DNA of 64,000 nt from Castanea sativa. Its lineage: Eukaryota > Streptophyta > Magnoliopsida > Fagales > Fagaceae. The stretch covers positions 12,678,001 to 12,742,000 of the forward strand of contig NC_134017.1 in the NCBI RefSeq assembly GCF_040712315.1, in the 5' to 3' direction. The notes beneath the pieces were generated by a model, which saw only the letters and a program-made list of their open reading frames with translations, did no database searches and was not told the origin of the DNA. Made by a program: the position numbers and the translations under genes. Below are positions 35,065 to 47,305 of the stretch, piece after piece (the first letter of the stretch is position 1; every line of letters begins with the position of its first letter).

Positions 35065-36627
35065 CTAAGAAATAAATAAGCGTATTAGCTCAAAGGCTAT
35101 TTTATCAAAACCAGGATTTGACTGTCTGCATAATTCCATTACTAACATGTCTGGAAGAGGAGAAATCCAAAGCAAGCCATCTAGTAGTTCCTTGACTTTG
35201 CATCTTGTAAATGGCAGAGGTATTGATAGCTTTAAATGCTTGACATTATATAATGATGATGGTAAGGTTTCTCTCAATTCTTTTGGTATAATCACATTCT
35301 TTACAAAGAAATTAAACAAAAAAATCTGATTAGATGTTATATACGGAAATGCAAATCCAAGATAAAAAGTGAAATGAAATAAATTAATGGACCCTTTCAA
35401 TCCAAAGAAAGAAATAAAGATAAAACCAGAAGTACCTGAATTGCAATAATACTCAATTTGAATCCTTTTGAATTTCTCATCTTTGAGAGGAATTCAATCT
35501 TTTCAGCATCCCAAGGACCATAGGAAGTCCACATTGTGTACTCAGCATCTAACGGACCCAAAGCATTCAGCGAAAAAGATATAGCAGTATTACCAGAATA
35601 TGAGAGTACATAATTTAATTAGAAGAATCAATCATTACTTCAACCAGATTTTGGCAATTCATCAATACCAATGATTTAAGATGATGATGACTTGAAAGCT
35701 TTATTCTTTCCAGCTTATAGCTAGCTCTAAGTTCTCAAGGAGTGGAAATCCAGAAAGATTATCATTAAACCACTTTTCCGTTACATTTGGTGTATTTAGA
35801 AATAACATTTTTAGATTTTTTAAAGGAAGCAAGTTGAGCTCAGATAGCCGACCCTCGATTATACATAGATCTCGAAGATTTGATGCCTCCAATTCAAGCA
35901 TATCAAGGTGATTGTTTTGTACCAGAATTTTCATGACTTTAGGGAGACCAAAAATCTTTAAACACTTAATGCCCCGACAGCACGAAATTCCCATGTCTTC
36001 TATCATAGGACACCCAACAATCAGATTCTGAATAATTTGATTATCTGCATAAACGCCTAATAAAGACAATCTTTTCAAAGATGGTAAGTTTATATCACTA
36101 CGAATTGAATCCAACTTAAGATAGTGTAGTGTCAACACAGTTAAAGATTTTGCAACCAAAACACTATGAGGCAAGCGATAACGTATACGAGACCCACCAA
36201 AGAAAAGAATCAGCTCTTCAACATTACTCTTAACCGCAAACCTTATCCAGCGGTCAACACGAGACTTGGATTTGTGATTCTGCACGCTAACCTCTAATGT
36301 AAAATTCTTTATATGTGGTCTCTGACTTTGGCGGCTTCGTAATCGTAAACATTTATTCAAGAACTTGTAAAAGTTACGTCTCTTTATCTTGACTTCCGGA
36401 TTATTCTTCTTTTCTGTACTCCACAACACGGAGGTTTCATCGAATTTTAGAATGGGGAATGTAGTCCACACATGTTTCCATCGTGTAGACAAAAGAGTAG
36501 ATTGAAATACTTGTTTGGTAGGAAGGAAGGACAGAATGTGTTGCAAAACATCTTCTGGCAACTCAGATATACGATCAACTACTACATCACCATCATCAAC
36601 TGTGAACTTTTCTCTCTTAGAATCCAT
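35065..36627 (-). pseudogene. F-box/LRR-repeat gene disrupted by two frameshifts
   Basis: ATG at 36,627. The first exon is open to a TAA at 35,701-35,703 (308 codons): F-box at residues ~17-62 (VDRISELPEDVLQHILSF to WTTFPILKF), then LRRs (LPSLKRLSLLGVYADNQI, LKNLKMLFLNTPNV). Family text continues in other frames: YKLERIKLSSHHHLKSLV at 35,719-35,618, a second shift at about 35,615, then GPWDAEKIEFLSKMRNSKGF to a donor at 35,436/35,435. A second exon, 35,298-35,065, reads NVIIPKELRE and VKELLDGLLWISPLP, ending in TAG. The Cys-rich last exon present in the 2.4-5.4 kb relative is missing. A truncated F-box protein of 308 residues remains possible. Confidence 0.75.
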
Positions 36628-36759
36628 TCCTTGGAAAAAATTCCTGTGAGACTCAGGAGGTTCGGGTTTGTAGAGAGAGTCAAGTCTGAGAGATTGTATT
36701 CTAAAGGTTTAGAAAGATATCACACGCTTTTAAAACCAAACTTACCCTAATAACAGTGT

Positions 36760-37649
36760 ACGTGGGAAAAGTATCCCAAGCTGATTCCATAATACTAAGC
36801 AGATTCGGAAAAGAGTTACGACCAAAGACAAATTAAAATCGGCCTACCTGGCAAAATCTCGACTAAGATAGAATTCTTCAGTGGCAGGTTGACTTTAATC
36901 TTGTAATGCCTTCTTCTTCTTTTTTATTTTTTTATTTATTTTTTTTTAATTTATAAATTTTCAGGTGTTAATAGGCTGGGTGGATATCCAACTCCAAAAC
37001 CCAATAAATGCCGGTCCTTGATTCCTATTGGATTTTTTACCCATGGATAACCAAACTTGGATCTGCCCCAACCCAAATTATTTTATTTTATATAAAATAA
37101 AATAAAAAATTAGATGCCTAAAATAAAATAAAATAAAATAAAAAATTGGATGCAGTAAACAGTGTATGCACCTTATTTTATTTTTATTTTTTAATGTTTG
37201 AGTATATGTAGATTTGATTATATTTTCACACTGATTGTGTAAGTTCAAAGAGATTTTCACTCACAAAAAATTTGAAAATTTTGATCCATAGCACAAGTTC
37301 CATGCTCAAACAAAGCATATAAAATTTATGAATAACAAATTTGGACTGGGCTCTTCACACATGTAAGTTCAATTTTTTTTTTTTTTTTTTTTTTTTTTAA
37401 GAATAAGCCTACACGGTCACAACAAAATTGATAAAAAAATTTACAATCATAAATAAATTGAAATTAATTATAAGTTATATAAAAATAGAAGCATATGCAA
37501 ACTACAATTAATTAATTCACCCTTTCTCTTGTGATGCCACGCTTGATCCTCTAGTTTATTTATTTCTTCTCTCTCTCTTTTCCTTTCCTTTTGCAACTAG
37601 GGGTGGTGGCACTTGTTGTTTACGGGGTTAAAATGAACCTCTGAATTCA

Positions 37650-37706
<57 letters not shown>

Positions 37707-38320
37707 CACACGTAAGTATAATATTTTTTTTCCCTAGTTTATTTTATCCTTAAAATTATTTTTGCACACCCTGACCACATCTTGCCCAAAACCAAACAAT
37801 AATTAGATATCTAGTATATTATTTTTGTTAGTGATTCGAAATAAATAGTAAAGTTGGTGATATTAAAGCATTTGATTGATTTAGTAGACACTTAATGTAA
37901 TATTTATGTATGGATGAGTATGGTTGTGTGAGCTAATATATAATATAGTGTGGGTTGCATTTTGTCATTTTGTTTAAAATATTTTTATTAAAATAATGAC
38001 AAATAGATAATGAAAATTGCATAGAAATAAAAATGTTATAAAAATTAACAAAATAAAATAGCCACACCTAGCCACACTGATAATAGACAATGACAACTGA
38101 AAATAAACTATCATGTAATGGTTTCAAAATATGAAAACTTGCAGAAGAAAATTGTAAAATTTCTTGTATTTGCATTTTTTTTGTCACTAACTCATTACAT
38201 TCAAGTTCTCTTTTTATTAATTTCATTTAATTTAAGTTTCTTAACGACCCTTTTGTAAAAAAAAAAAAATTATTGGAGTCGCAACTACTTTCTTTCTAAG
38301 TATTTTGGTATTAAAATTGA
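36760..38320. other. Intergenic, repeats and microsatellites
   Basis: Contains poly(T) at 37,373-37,398, (TA)n at about 37,661-37,699 and a segment (about 36,960-37,400) related in inverse orientation to 60,110-60,550. No gene. Confidence 0.4.
36960..37400 (-). repeat. Dispersed repeat, inverted partner of 60,110-60,550
   Basis: Shared text when one copy is reversed: agcacaagttccatgctcaaacaaagcatata here versus the complement of tatatgctttgtttgagcat there, plus tgatccat/caaaattttcaaattg and a ggatatcca/aaacccaata block. Diverged; element type not determined. Confidence 0.5.
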
Positions 38321-38775
38321 TAGTGGATTTAGTATTTTCTTTCATTTATTTAAATGAGATAATTAAATTCATAACTATTATTTTGGTATATCAAATATTA
38401 TTTCAAGACCCATATTATTTTTATCTTTCATTTAAAATCATATTAATTAAGAAGTTAGTAAATCTGCATTTAGGTTAACTATGCTCCGACATTTTATTCT
38501 CTCTCAAATAAAAATTCTAACATTTTATCATAGAGTTTGTAGTATGACTAGAAAATTGTACCTTAAAAAAGTAAAATCTATGAGCATGATGCAAGTGCAA
38601 GGCTACTAGTGGATAAACCAAAGTAGGTAATTATCAAATGGGATAGATGAAGTTATATGAGATTTTCTATTTTTCTATTTTGGGGCAATGAGTCTTTCAA
38701 TATCTAAGTTATAAAGTGATTAGCCTAGAGTCTTGGGTTATCACTACCATTGTTCGAGTTGTAAGTATGCTTTAA
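38320..38775 (+). repeat. Diverged duplicate of 53,625-54,165, with an LEA exon relic
   Basis: Collinear blocks shared with 53.6-54.2 kb: atttcaagacccatatt, gaaaattgtacc, gatgcaagtgcaaggctacta, ttttggggcaatgagtcttt and tagagtcttgggttatcacta. Codons 38,588-38,626 read DASARLLVDKPK and stop, the counterpart of DVTAWLLIDKAVT in the SMP-type LEA piece at 53.9 kb. Confidence 0.6.
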
Positions 38776-40160
38776 ATTCCAATATACTAGTGGAAGCAAT
38801 AGTATAACTATCTTCCTCAATAAAATTTTCAGGAGAGAAATCACTTTCATTTATCTAGTTGATCTGTATCTTGTTTATATATTTGCTATTTTATGTCAAA
38901 ACTATAGCGAATATAAATTCAGAAGCCTCGACGACTTGAGCATGATTCTGGCAAGGCATAACAATATCTCAAATATATATTTTTTTTTTCAATATATTTT
39001 TCGTTTCGCTCATGGTGTCATATCTAATAATTGCCCTATTTTTTTTACAATATTTTTTTTTCCTTGCCTCCACAACCACCACGACCACCAATTCGATCAT
39101 CTTCCCCAAACACATCTCCCACCAACCGTAGCACCACTCACCACTTAATATAGTAAATTTAAACACACAAGTAAAGAACATCCGGTCTTATATCAAATCC
39201 AAATTGGTAACAGTTTTGGTTTATCTGCGAAACATATTGGGTCAACCCATCTCTTTACCTTTACATCTTCCTTTCTCTTACACAATGTTTAACACGTTTT
39301 TCGCATTATCAATAATTTAATTTAGTTCATCACATACATAATTACACAAGGATACTAATACATCTATGAAACATATGGACTGTACATCTTCCCTCCCACT
39401 TTGAACCACCATCATCCTCCTTGTCGCACTTTGGCGAACACACCACTATCACTCAATCACACTCTCAATTGGGTGTCATCCAGTTTTTTAAAATTATCTC
39501 AGGTGGTTTCAAAAATTTTATTTGGTCATGTCTATAATAAACAATTTCCTTTTTCCTTGTCATCTACTAAAATAATATTTCCACTAAAGTTGATTTACAC
39601 ATATGTATAGGGACCATTTCCTCTTTGTTCTCAAATTTTTTTTAAATATTTTCATTTCATTTTTTGGATGATTAGAATAGATAAACTTGACTCTTTCACA
39701 TGACTTGGAAAAATGATGTTCTTTTCATTTTTATTCAATTTCAAGAATATGTTGAGCATTAATTCAATTTAAACATAAAGTGGTATTTCTAATCGTATCT
39801 CCGCGACACTAACTACCTTGGTGTTGGCATGTGAATGTATTCTCTTATCTCATCTCCCTTCTCCTATATGTGTGTGTGTGTTTCTCAAAAAAACAAAAAA
39901 TGGTGTTGTTTAGCATAAATATCACCATTCAGTATAAACAAGTTTTGCTTTACTTACCCACGCTAATATTCCTCTTTATTTTTGGAATGATGCTTTTCAA
40001 AATTGATTGTTATTTAATAAATTTCATTCTCATTCCCACACTTCAAAATACATATTCTTTTGAATTACTCTCTCACACTTTTACTAATTATTCATTTTTG
40101 TGAGTTTTCGGTTATGCTTGTTCGTCCAAATTTTGTGAGTTTTTTTTTTTTTTTTTTTAT
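38776..40160. other. Intergenic, no gene
   Basis: AT-rich sequence with poly(T) runs near 38,980 and 39,050. Short frames show no similarity. Confidence 0.35.
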
Positions 40161-40164
40161 ATAG

Positions 40165-40470
40165 GGAATTTTTGTGAGTTTTCAATGTGTTTTTCTTGGT
40201 TATAGCCGAAAACATAAAAGTAACAAATGTTTTCACATTAAAAAATGACCATGTTTATATCTCATGTGTTGTCCTATTTCAAGATTTTTTGCCCTTTTCT
40301 ACGAAAATCTCCATCATCCATATCAAATCTTCAAACTTACTCCAATAACTCTCTCATTTTTGTACAGTCTATGGTATCTCACTTGGGTTCCAACATAACA
40401 ATGTTCTATATTTTCTATTTTATGTATGTAAAGTAATTCAAAAGGGAACACGTCAAGAATGCACATAAAA
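40165..40470 (+). repeat. Dispersed repeat; empty-site copy for the 50,188 transposon
   Basis: Matches 49,966-50,187 plus 51,253-51,330: gtgtttttcttggttatag, acattaaaaaatgaccatg, tctccatcatccat, cttgggttccaacataac and ctattttatgtatgtaaag. It lacks the 1.06-kb insertion present in the other copy. Confidence 0.75.
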
Positions 40471-40479
40471 GATTATTTA

Positions 40480-41219
40480 ATTTTTTTCTTATGGGTAAAA
40501 TACATATTTATGTTTCTGTTTAGAATTAAGTTTAAAATACTTGTTTATGTTTCTGCTTTTTAAAATAATTATATCAAAGATTAAAAAATAACTTGCAAGT
40601 TGATGCTTTACTAGTCTGATGTTACTAAAAAAGTGTTTAAATGAAACCAAAAAAAAAAAGCCCAGAATGAGAGAGAAAGAGATGTGCAGGTAAAACAAAC
40701 CATATAAGCTGTACAAAATATGACTTGCCATGTGAAATTATAAATTCACACAGTTTAGAGCAATTTGACAAACTTGCCTCATGGCAAGCACTAAAATCCC
40801 CAAAATGTCAAATGACAGATTCTTGAGTTAGTCTTACTTTACTTATATATTTTCTATTGATTCCTATCATTAATCTTATTTTCAAGCTAGAATTTAACTC
40901 TTTGACAAAATTTCTTTTTCTTAATGTACTTTCTTAGAGTGTATAAGCTTATTTTGATATATATTTTATGGAAAACTAGTATATGAATATATATATATAT
41001 ATATAAATATATATATATATAATTTTATGGTTTTAGAATTATGGAATGTATTAACAAAAATATAGATATTAATATATGATTACATTGCAATTTCCTGATT
41101 AGATAACCAAAACGGTGACTTTGATATTATTAAAACAAAGATAAATTGCTAGAGAAAACTAGTTTTACTATGACTAGTGAACTATGGCAATATATTTATT
41201 TTCCCCAGCAATCTCTCTA

Positions 41220-41315
<96 letters not shown>

Positions 41316-41728
41316 TGTAATTCTTTTCTCATTATTTTATTTTTCAATTATTTCCGAATTCCTCATTCTTGGATAATCGTATTTGCCATAAGATGGATTC
41401 CCAGCGTTCTTCAATTCAACTTGATGGTGATGATTGTCGAATCTCAATATTTTATTCTATTTAAAGTCGTACGCTCTATTACTTTCATAATTGAAATGTC
41501 ATTTTTTACTATTTTTAGACAATAGTTTCACTTACTATTTTTTGTTCACTATACTTGAAAGAATTATTTTTAATATAGATTTAGATATTTTCCAAAAACA
41601 AGAAGATTATGGAAGTACCTTTTCATGCTTGAAAAGTTAATATTGCAAGTGAAGGCTGCGTAATTGCTTTGGAACAAATCCAATTGCCAACTTTTAGAAT
41701 TAACTTTCTGCCAGTACTAGAAAGGGCC

Positions 41729-41777
<49 letters not shown>

Positions 41778-42640
41778 CTCAATGTACTAGAAAGAATAGA
41801 TGTAGTGATGAATAAAATATTGAATATTGAGGTATTTTGGCCTTCTTTCTTTTCTCATTTCATTTCTCTTTGGTATTTTGTTACTATTTGTTCACAAAGG
41901 ACTAAATGAGTGTATTTTAAAAATTTTGAATTTGAAAAAGAACTTTTTAAATTCAAGAGCTAAAATAGACGCTGAACCAAAATCTAGGGAGTCACCGTGA
42001 GGGTAGAGTGCTAATGAAGATACAAAGTGCCTAGGTTAAAGAAGGGCTTCATGTATTAGTATTACGTTGTTTTTATTTTCTAAAAGAAAGTAAAAGCTTT
42101 TTAATCAACCACAAATCGTGCAATACCAACGTTGCCCCTTTTTGAGCTTTCTCTATACCTATTTGGCTGCTTCATGCCCTGTTAAATTGGCTTTGTGACA
42201 TGATGAACAAGCTTCTGGAAGTGGTTGTATTAATCCATGAGCCACATTGTTAAATTTAATTGTTCTTGAGATAGATAACACATTTGTGACATGTTGGAAA
42301 CTTGCCTGTTTATTTTGGATGCTTATGTTGCTATCATGAAATTAAGGGTAAAATACTATTTTAGTTTCTAAACTTTACTAAGATTTTTTTTTTCTTAATT
42401 TTAAAAAATTCATTTTTTATCCTTAAATATTGTAAAGAGTTTTTAATAGTTTAACTTTTCAATAGTCTAGAGATGAAAAATGATTTTAAGATGGATTCCC
42501 AGCGTTCTTCAAATAAAAATAATGGTGATGATTGTGGAATCTAAAATTTTTTTTTTTTTTTTTGTTTACATGGATTTAGAAAAATAATATTTTATGCTAA
42601 AATTAATTATTAACGATTAACCAAAATTTTTGGCTTCTTA
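40480..42640. other. Intergenic, microsatellite-rich
   Basis: No gene. Holds (TA)n tracts near 40,989-41,022 and 41,737-41,775, the long (CT)n at 41,225-41,311, and a duplicated motif at 41,391 and 42,491. Confidence 0.4.
41225..41311 (+). repeat. (CT)n microsatellite, 87 bp, uninterrupted
   Basis: Pure CT dinucleotide run of about 43 repeats. The Leu-Ser repeat frame running through it is an artefact. Confidence 0.97.
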
Positions 42641-42644
42641 GCTA

Positions 42645-43050
42645 TAGAGCACAGCCAAAGATGATTGTGCACTATAGTTCAAAGGTAAAAAGCAAATTTT
42701 TTTTTTATTCTCCCTCCCATTAAAATAATATTTATTTCTTTTTTTGCTCCGTTCCTCTCATTCTCTTCACAATCTCACCTCTCTTTCTCCACTCTCACCG
42801 ACACAAGCCCAGCTCCTATTCCTCCTTCTTCCTCACCCAAGCTCTCTCTTCAATCAACCATCTTCATTTCTTCTCATCAACCCAAGCCCCATCGTAGACC
42901 AAAATCCCAAGCCCCATTGCCAATCCCAGTCCCATCGCCGACCCATCTCTCTCCCAGTCGCCATCTTGCCCACAACGCACCGGCCGAATAGTCCAAAATG
43001 AGACAAAAAGAAGTCAAAGTTGGCGTTCTATGGCCATAGTTCTAACTTGT
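42645..43050 (+). repeat. Fragment related to the PIF/Harbinger-like elements
   Basis: The left part (agagcacagccaaag, gcactatagttcaaaggtaaaaa) resembles 50,285-50,350, and the CT-rich, CCATCGCC-containing interior resembles the interior of that element. Borders unclear. Confidence 0.4.
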
Positions 43051-43151
43051 AGTAAGTGGTGAGAAAGACAGCATCACTCACTTCAACACAGCGATTCAAC
43101 GAAGAAAAGGTTTGCGTCTTTTTTGGAACTCCACATGTTGATCTTTTCTAT

Positions 43152-43356
43152 TAGGTTGCGTTTGGATAACTTATATTTTGTCAACTTATTTTACTATTTA
43201 GCTTCTTTTTATTACTATTCATGACCCCACTGTACTTTTTGGTACTATTTATAGGTCTCACTGTATTATTTCAGCTAACTTTTACCTTTATTTACAGTAC
43301 TTTCAACAACAAAAATTTCAATTTCAGCAAAATAAGTAGATCTCAAACAAACTCTC
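43152..43356. repeat. MITE-like dispersed repeat, copy 2
   Basis: Partner of 9,891-10,078. Shares gcgtttgg, attactattcatgacccca, ctttttggtactatttat, tctcactgtattatttcagct and acagtactttcaacaac. The ends show GTTTGGATA and CTCAAACAAAC, an imperfect inverted pair. Confidence 0.55.
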
Positions 43357-43601
43357 AGTGTGTGATTTTCCTTTTCTTTTTAAATCACTGAAAAAAATTT
43401 CAACTATTTTTATTTTCCATTCGACCTTAAAAAGAAAGACTAAAGTAATGTTTGACACACTATTTACACTTTTGTGGTTTGGGATTGTGGGTGGTTGTTC
43501 TTGGCTTTCTATCACCTGAGAAATCCGGTTGATGACTTAGCAACCAAAAGAGAATTTATTAATATTTATCAATCCTATTTAAATTTGGTTTCGTTTCTCT
43601 T

Positions 43602-43621
43602 CCCCCCCCCCCCCCCCCCCC
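43602..43621 (+). repeat. Poly(C) run, 20 bases
   Basis: Uninterrupted homopolymer of C in AT-rich DNA. Confidence 0.95.
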
Positions 43622-44030
43622 AAAAATCTGGTTTAGTAAAAATTCTAACTCATGAACATGTCATTCAAGGTGCTATACATTCAAAAAGCTAGAAACCAAT
43701 AGGAGAAATTGCTATTAGGAATTTTTTTTTTTAAATTGAGCTAAATTTGGTGTATTATATTAGAAATAACAATCATGATTCATGAGTTAAAAGCCAATTA
43801 CATACTAAATTAAACTAATAAATACATTATTTTAGTTTAAACTTTACGCAATAGTCTTAAGAATTATTTGTCTAAATACCTAGGCACCAAATGATATTGT
43901 TTTCAATGACCAGCGGTGGTAGCAAATTTTGATCGATGACTTATTGTAACTTACCTAGAAAGTAACACAAATAATAAATTGTCACGCTACCATTTTTACC
44001 TCCAGAAGCATAAAAATAAATAAAGATATA

Positions 44031-46575
44031 ACATTTTTTTTTTATGCAAAGCTTATAATTGTATTCAATCAAGCAAAGAAAAGGAAGTACAACAAAACAA
44101 AACAACAGAAAAATCATAGGCACTATTTAATACATTCAGCTTGAATCACCTCCTACACAACTGTAGGATAAGCCCCTACCCACACCTGTGAAACTTTACC
44201 ATTTCTTGCTAGTTAAGCTAGCTCATGGGCAGGTCTGTTGTAATCCCTTTTCACATGATTGACTTTCCAGCTAGATAAAGAGCTCAGCAAAGCAAGGATG
44301 CCCTAGTACAAATGGCCAAGACTGCCTTCAACAAACTTTTCACTAATATTTTAACAGTTGATTCAGCATCTAATTCGATAATAATCTGAGTGATTTTCAA
44401 GTCACAGGCAAGCAGGATCCCAGCTTCCACAGCACAAGCTTCCACTTCTGCTACCGTGAGTTGGCCTTGAAGGTATTTACAACAAGCAGCTATGATAGCT
44501 CCACAAGAATCTCGGATGATAGCTCCCACACTTGAGTTTCTACCAACCTCAGACGTTGCCCCATCTACATTGATCTTGAACACACTAGGAGGCGGAGGAA
44601 ATCACCTATTATTCTTTGTCGTAGGACTCGTATTCATTGTTGCTTAAGCTCCTCTATACTCTTGCAGAAACCTCATAGCAAAACTCCATATTTGGCTCGG
44701 TAATTGGCACTTTGATTCAAAGGCAATTTGATTCGTATTATACCAAATTGACCAAGCAACTCCAAAGAACACCTCAAGGTCCTGATTGGATCCACTCATC
44801 AGAATTTTCATTGCAACATCTGAAAAGTCATATAACCCCTGCCAATTCTCAACAACTTTGACTTCCCAATTATCCCAGGCTCTTCTAGCTACCTCGCACC
44901 TGACAATTGAATGGAGTATTGTCTCAGAACCAAAACCACAACAAGGACACAAATCATTTTCCCCAATACTTCTTTTTTGCAGATTCACCATTGTTGGAAG
45001 TGCATCCACACATGCTTTCCAAGCGAAAAGTTTAAGCTTTGATGGGATATGCAAGTGTCATACTTTTTTCCATAAGAATTCCCTCAGATCCCTATAGAAC
45101 TTTCACCTTCCTCAAATGATTTCACCATATTAAGTGCTACATAATAGGCACTTTTGACAATGAAAACACCCCTATTGTTGCCAACCCAAATAATTTTGTC
45201 ATCCGGAATATTATAGCTTATTGGGATATTAAGGATTGTCCTTGCTTCAAACGGCAAGAATAGAGACTTCACAAGATCTATTTTCCATCTTCTCGTATCA
45301 CAATCAATTAGAGTCAAAACCATGAGAAAATTATCAAGATTTTGAGGAGGAGAAACAACCTTGTACGTTGTGGGGGTAGGCAGCCACTTGTCATCCCAAA
45401 TATGGATCAACCTCCCATTGCCAACTCTCCAACGAGTTCCTCTCCTAACAACCTCCAGCCCATTTATTATGCTTCTCCAAGTAAAGGACGGGTTAGACTC
45501 CAAACTAGCTCTAAGGACATCACCATGAGGATAGTATTTAGCTTTATATATTCAATCTACCAATGAATTTGGGTTCTTAAGGAGTCTCCAACCTTGCTTT
45601 GCAAGCATGGCAAGATTGAACGCTTGGAGATTTCTAAAGCCCATACCACCCTTAAGCTTAGATTTGCATAACTTCTTCCAACTCACCCAAGCAATCGTAG
45701 ATTCCTAACCGTGTTGGCCCCACCAAAACCTTCTCATCATACTATCAATCTCGTCACAAATGCCTTTAGGAAGCTAAAAACAACTCATGGCATACGTAGG
45801 AATAGTTTGAGCTATAGCTTTTATCAAGATCTCTCTACCACCAATAAGAATTTTCTCCTTCCATCCGGATAGCTTCCTTCCGACTCTTTCTTTGATCTCA
45901 ATAAATACCTCAATTCTTGATTTGCTAATGATTGAGGGGAGACCTAAATACTTACTGTGTCGAGAATCTTGCATCGGCCCAAGTTTATCCAAGGTCTCAT
46001 TTTTCTTTTCCTCAGAGGTATTGGCACTAAAGAAAATTGATGATTTGTCTGTATTAATTTTCTGGCCCGAGGCAGCCTCATACACCCTGAGAATTTCAAT
46101 TAAATGTTGGCATTCCTAGCTACTAGCTTTACAAAAAAAATAGATTATCATCCGCGAAGAAAAGATGTGTGAGCTTGGGGCAGCCTCTACAAATTGATAA
46201 CCCACTCATTTTCTGATTCCTTACAGCCTTATTTATGAGTGACGAGAAGCCTTCTACACATAATAAAAATAAGTAATATGAAAGAGGATCTCCTTGAGGA
46301 ATGATGTTTCCATGAGCTACACAGAATAAGAGACAGTTGTTATGCATCTCATAATCAAATTAATCCACTTTTCATGGAATCCTAATTTTTTCATGACTTG
46401 TTCAATGAAGTCTCATTCCACCCTATCATAAGCCTTACTCATGTCCAATTTAATTGTCATTTAACAATCTTTACCATCTCTTTTATGGTCTAGATAGTGC
46501 ATCAGCTCAAAAGCAATAAGGACATTATCTGTTATTAGCCTCCCTGAAAGAAAAGCGCTCTGATTTTCTGATATA
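44031..46575 (-). mobile_element. 5'-truncated L1-type LINE, degenerate
   Basis: The T run at 44,033-44,042 is the poly(A) tail of a minus-oriented copy. In element order, disabled frames give the RT palm (46,347-46,129: QGDPLSYYLFLLCVEGFSSL, then FADD at 46,158-46,147), RT continuation (46,085-45,774: SGQKINTDKSSIFF, KYLGLPSIISKSR), 45,503-45,084 (GTRWRVGNGRLIHIWDDKWL), zf-RVT (45,054-44,644: CPCCGFGSETILHSIVRC) and an RNase H-like domain (44,583-44,284: INVDGATSEVGRNSSVGAII). Stops and frameshifts separate them. The endonuclease is missing; the 5' edge is at a (GA)n tract near 46,580. Confidence 0.85.
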
Positions 46576-46579
46576 ATTT

Positions 46580-47305
46580 GGGGGAGAGAGAGAGAGAGAG
46601 AGAGAGAGAGAACAAATCCTAAAAAAATGATTATTGGACATATAATCCACCTTTATAAGTAAATACAAAATTCTCTCTACCTCACCTTGAGATAGAGTTT
46701 CACAATTTGTCTTTAGTTCTGTCTATTGAATATGAGTTATTTTTTAAGCAACTAGAGCGAGAAGAAAACTCGTAGTATCAATTCATGCATCTGAACCAAA
46801 GTGATCAGGATTTAATTCTTCCCTAACCTTGTTCAAATGATGGAACTAGATATCACAAGGAACAATAGGCTTCACAATGTTCAAGGAATCCAATTCCTTA
46901 CCAAAAGAAACTTTCCATTGTGTATCATCAACTCACAGACTTCTTGTTTCCTTGCTTTAAGCCGAGCCACATAAGACAGGTTTTGCATTGCCTCCTCCAC
47001 AATAACAAGCATGCTCACAAGGAAAATCCACAATGTCCCAATAAGGAGATATTGTCTACGACTCTATGCTCTATAGTCTATACCTTAGTCATTTGTACTT
47101 ATATAAAATTGCTAAAGAATCATCTCACAATATTTTCAAAAACGGAAGGAAGAAACAGAAATAATGAAAGACAACAAAAAATACGTAACTCCAAGCATGT
47201 GAATATAAGTGGAATCAAATATAAACTTGGAACTGATACAAGTCAAGCGGAACCACGATTCATAGGTTTTTAGTAATTTTGTTCTATAAAATTACACTTT
47301 GCTCC
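46580..47305. other. Spacer, no gene
   Basis: Begins with a (GA)n tract (46,585-46,611) and continues as AT-rich sequence. No coding similarity. Confidence 0.35.

Noticed and set aside
41184..41525. 113-codon frame with a long Leu-Ser repeat
   Set aside because: Generated by the (CT)n microsatellite; flanks show no coding character.
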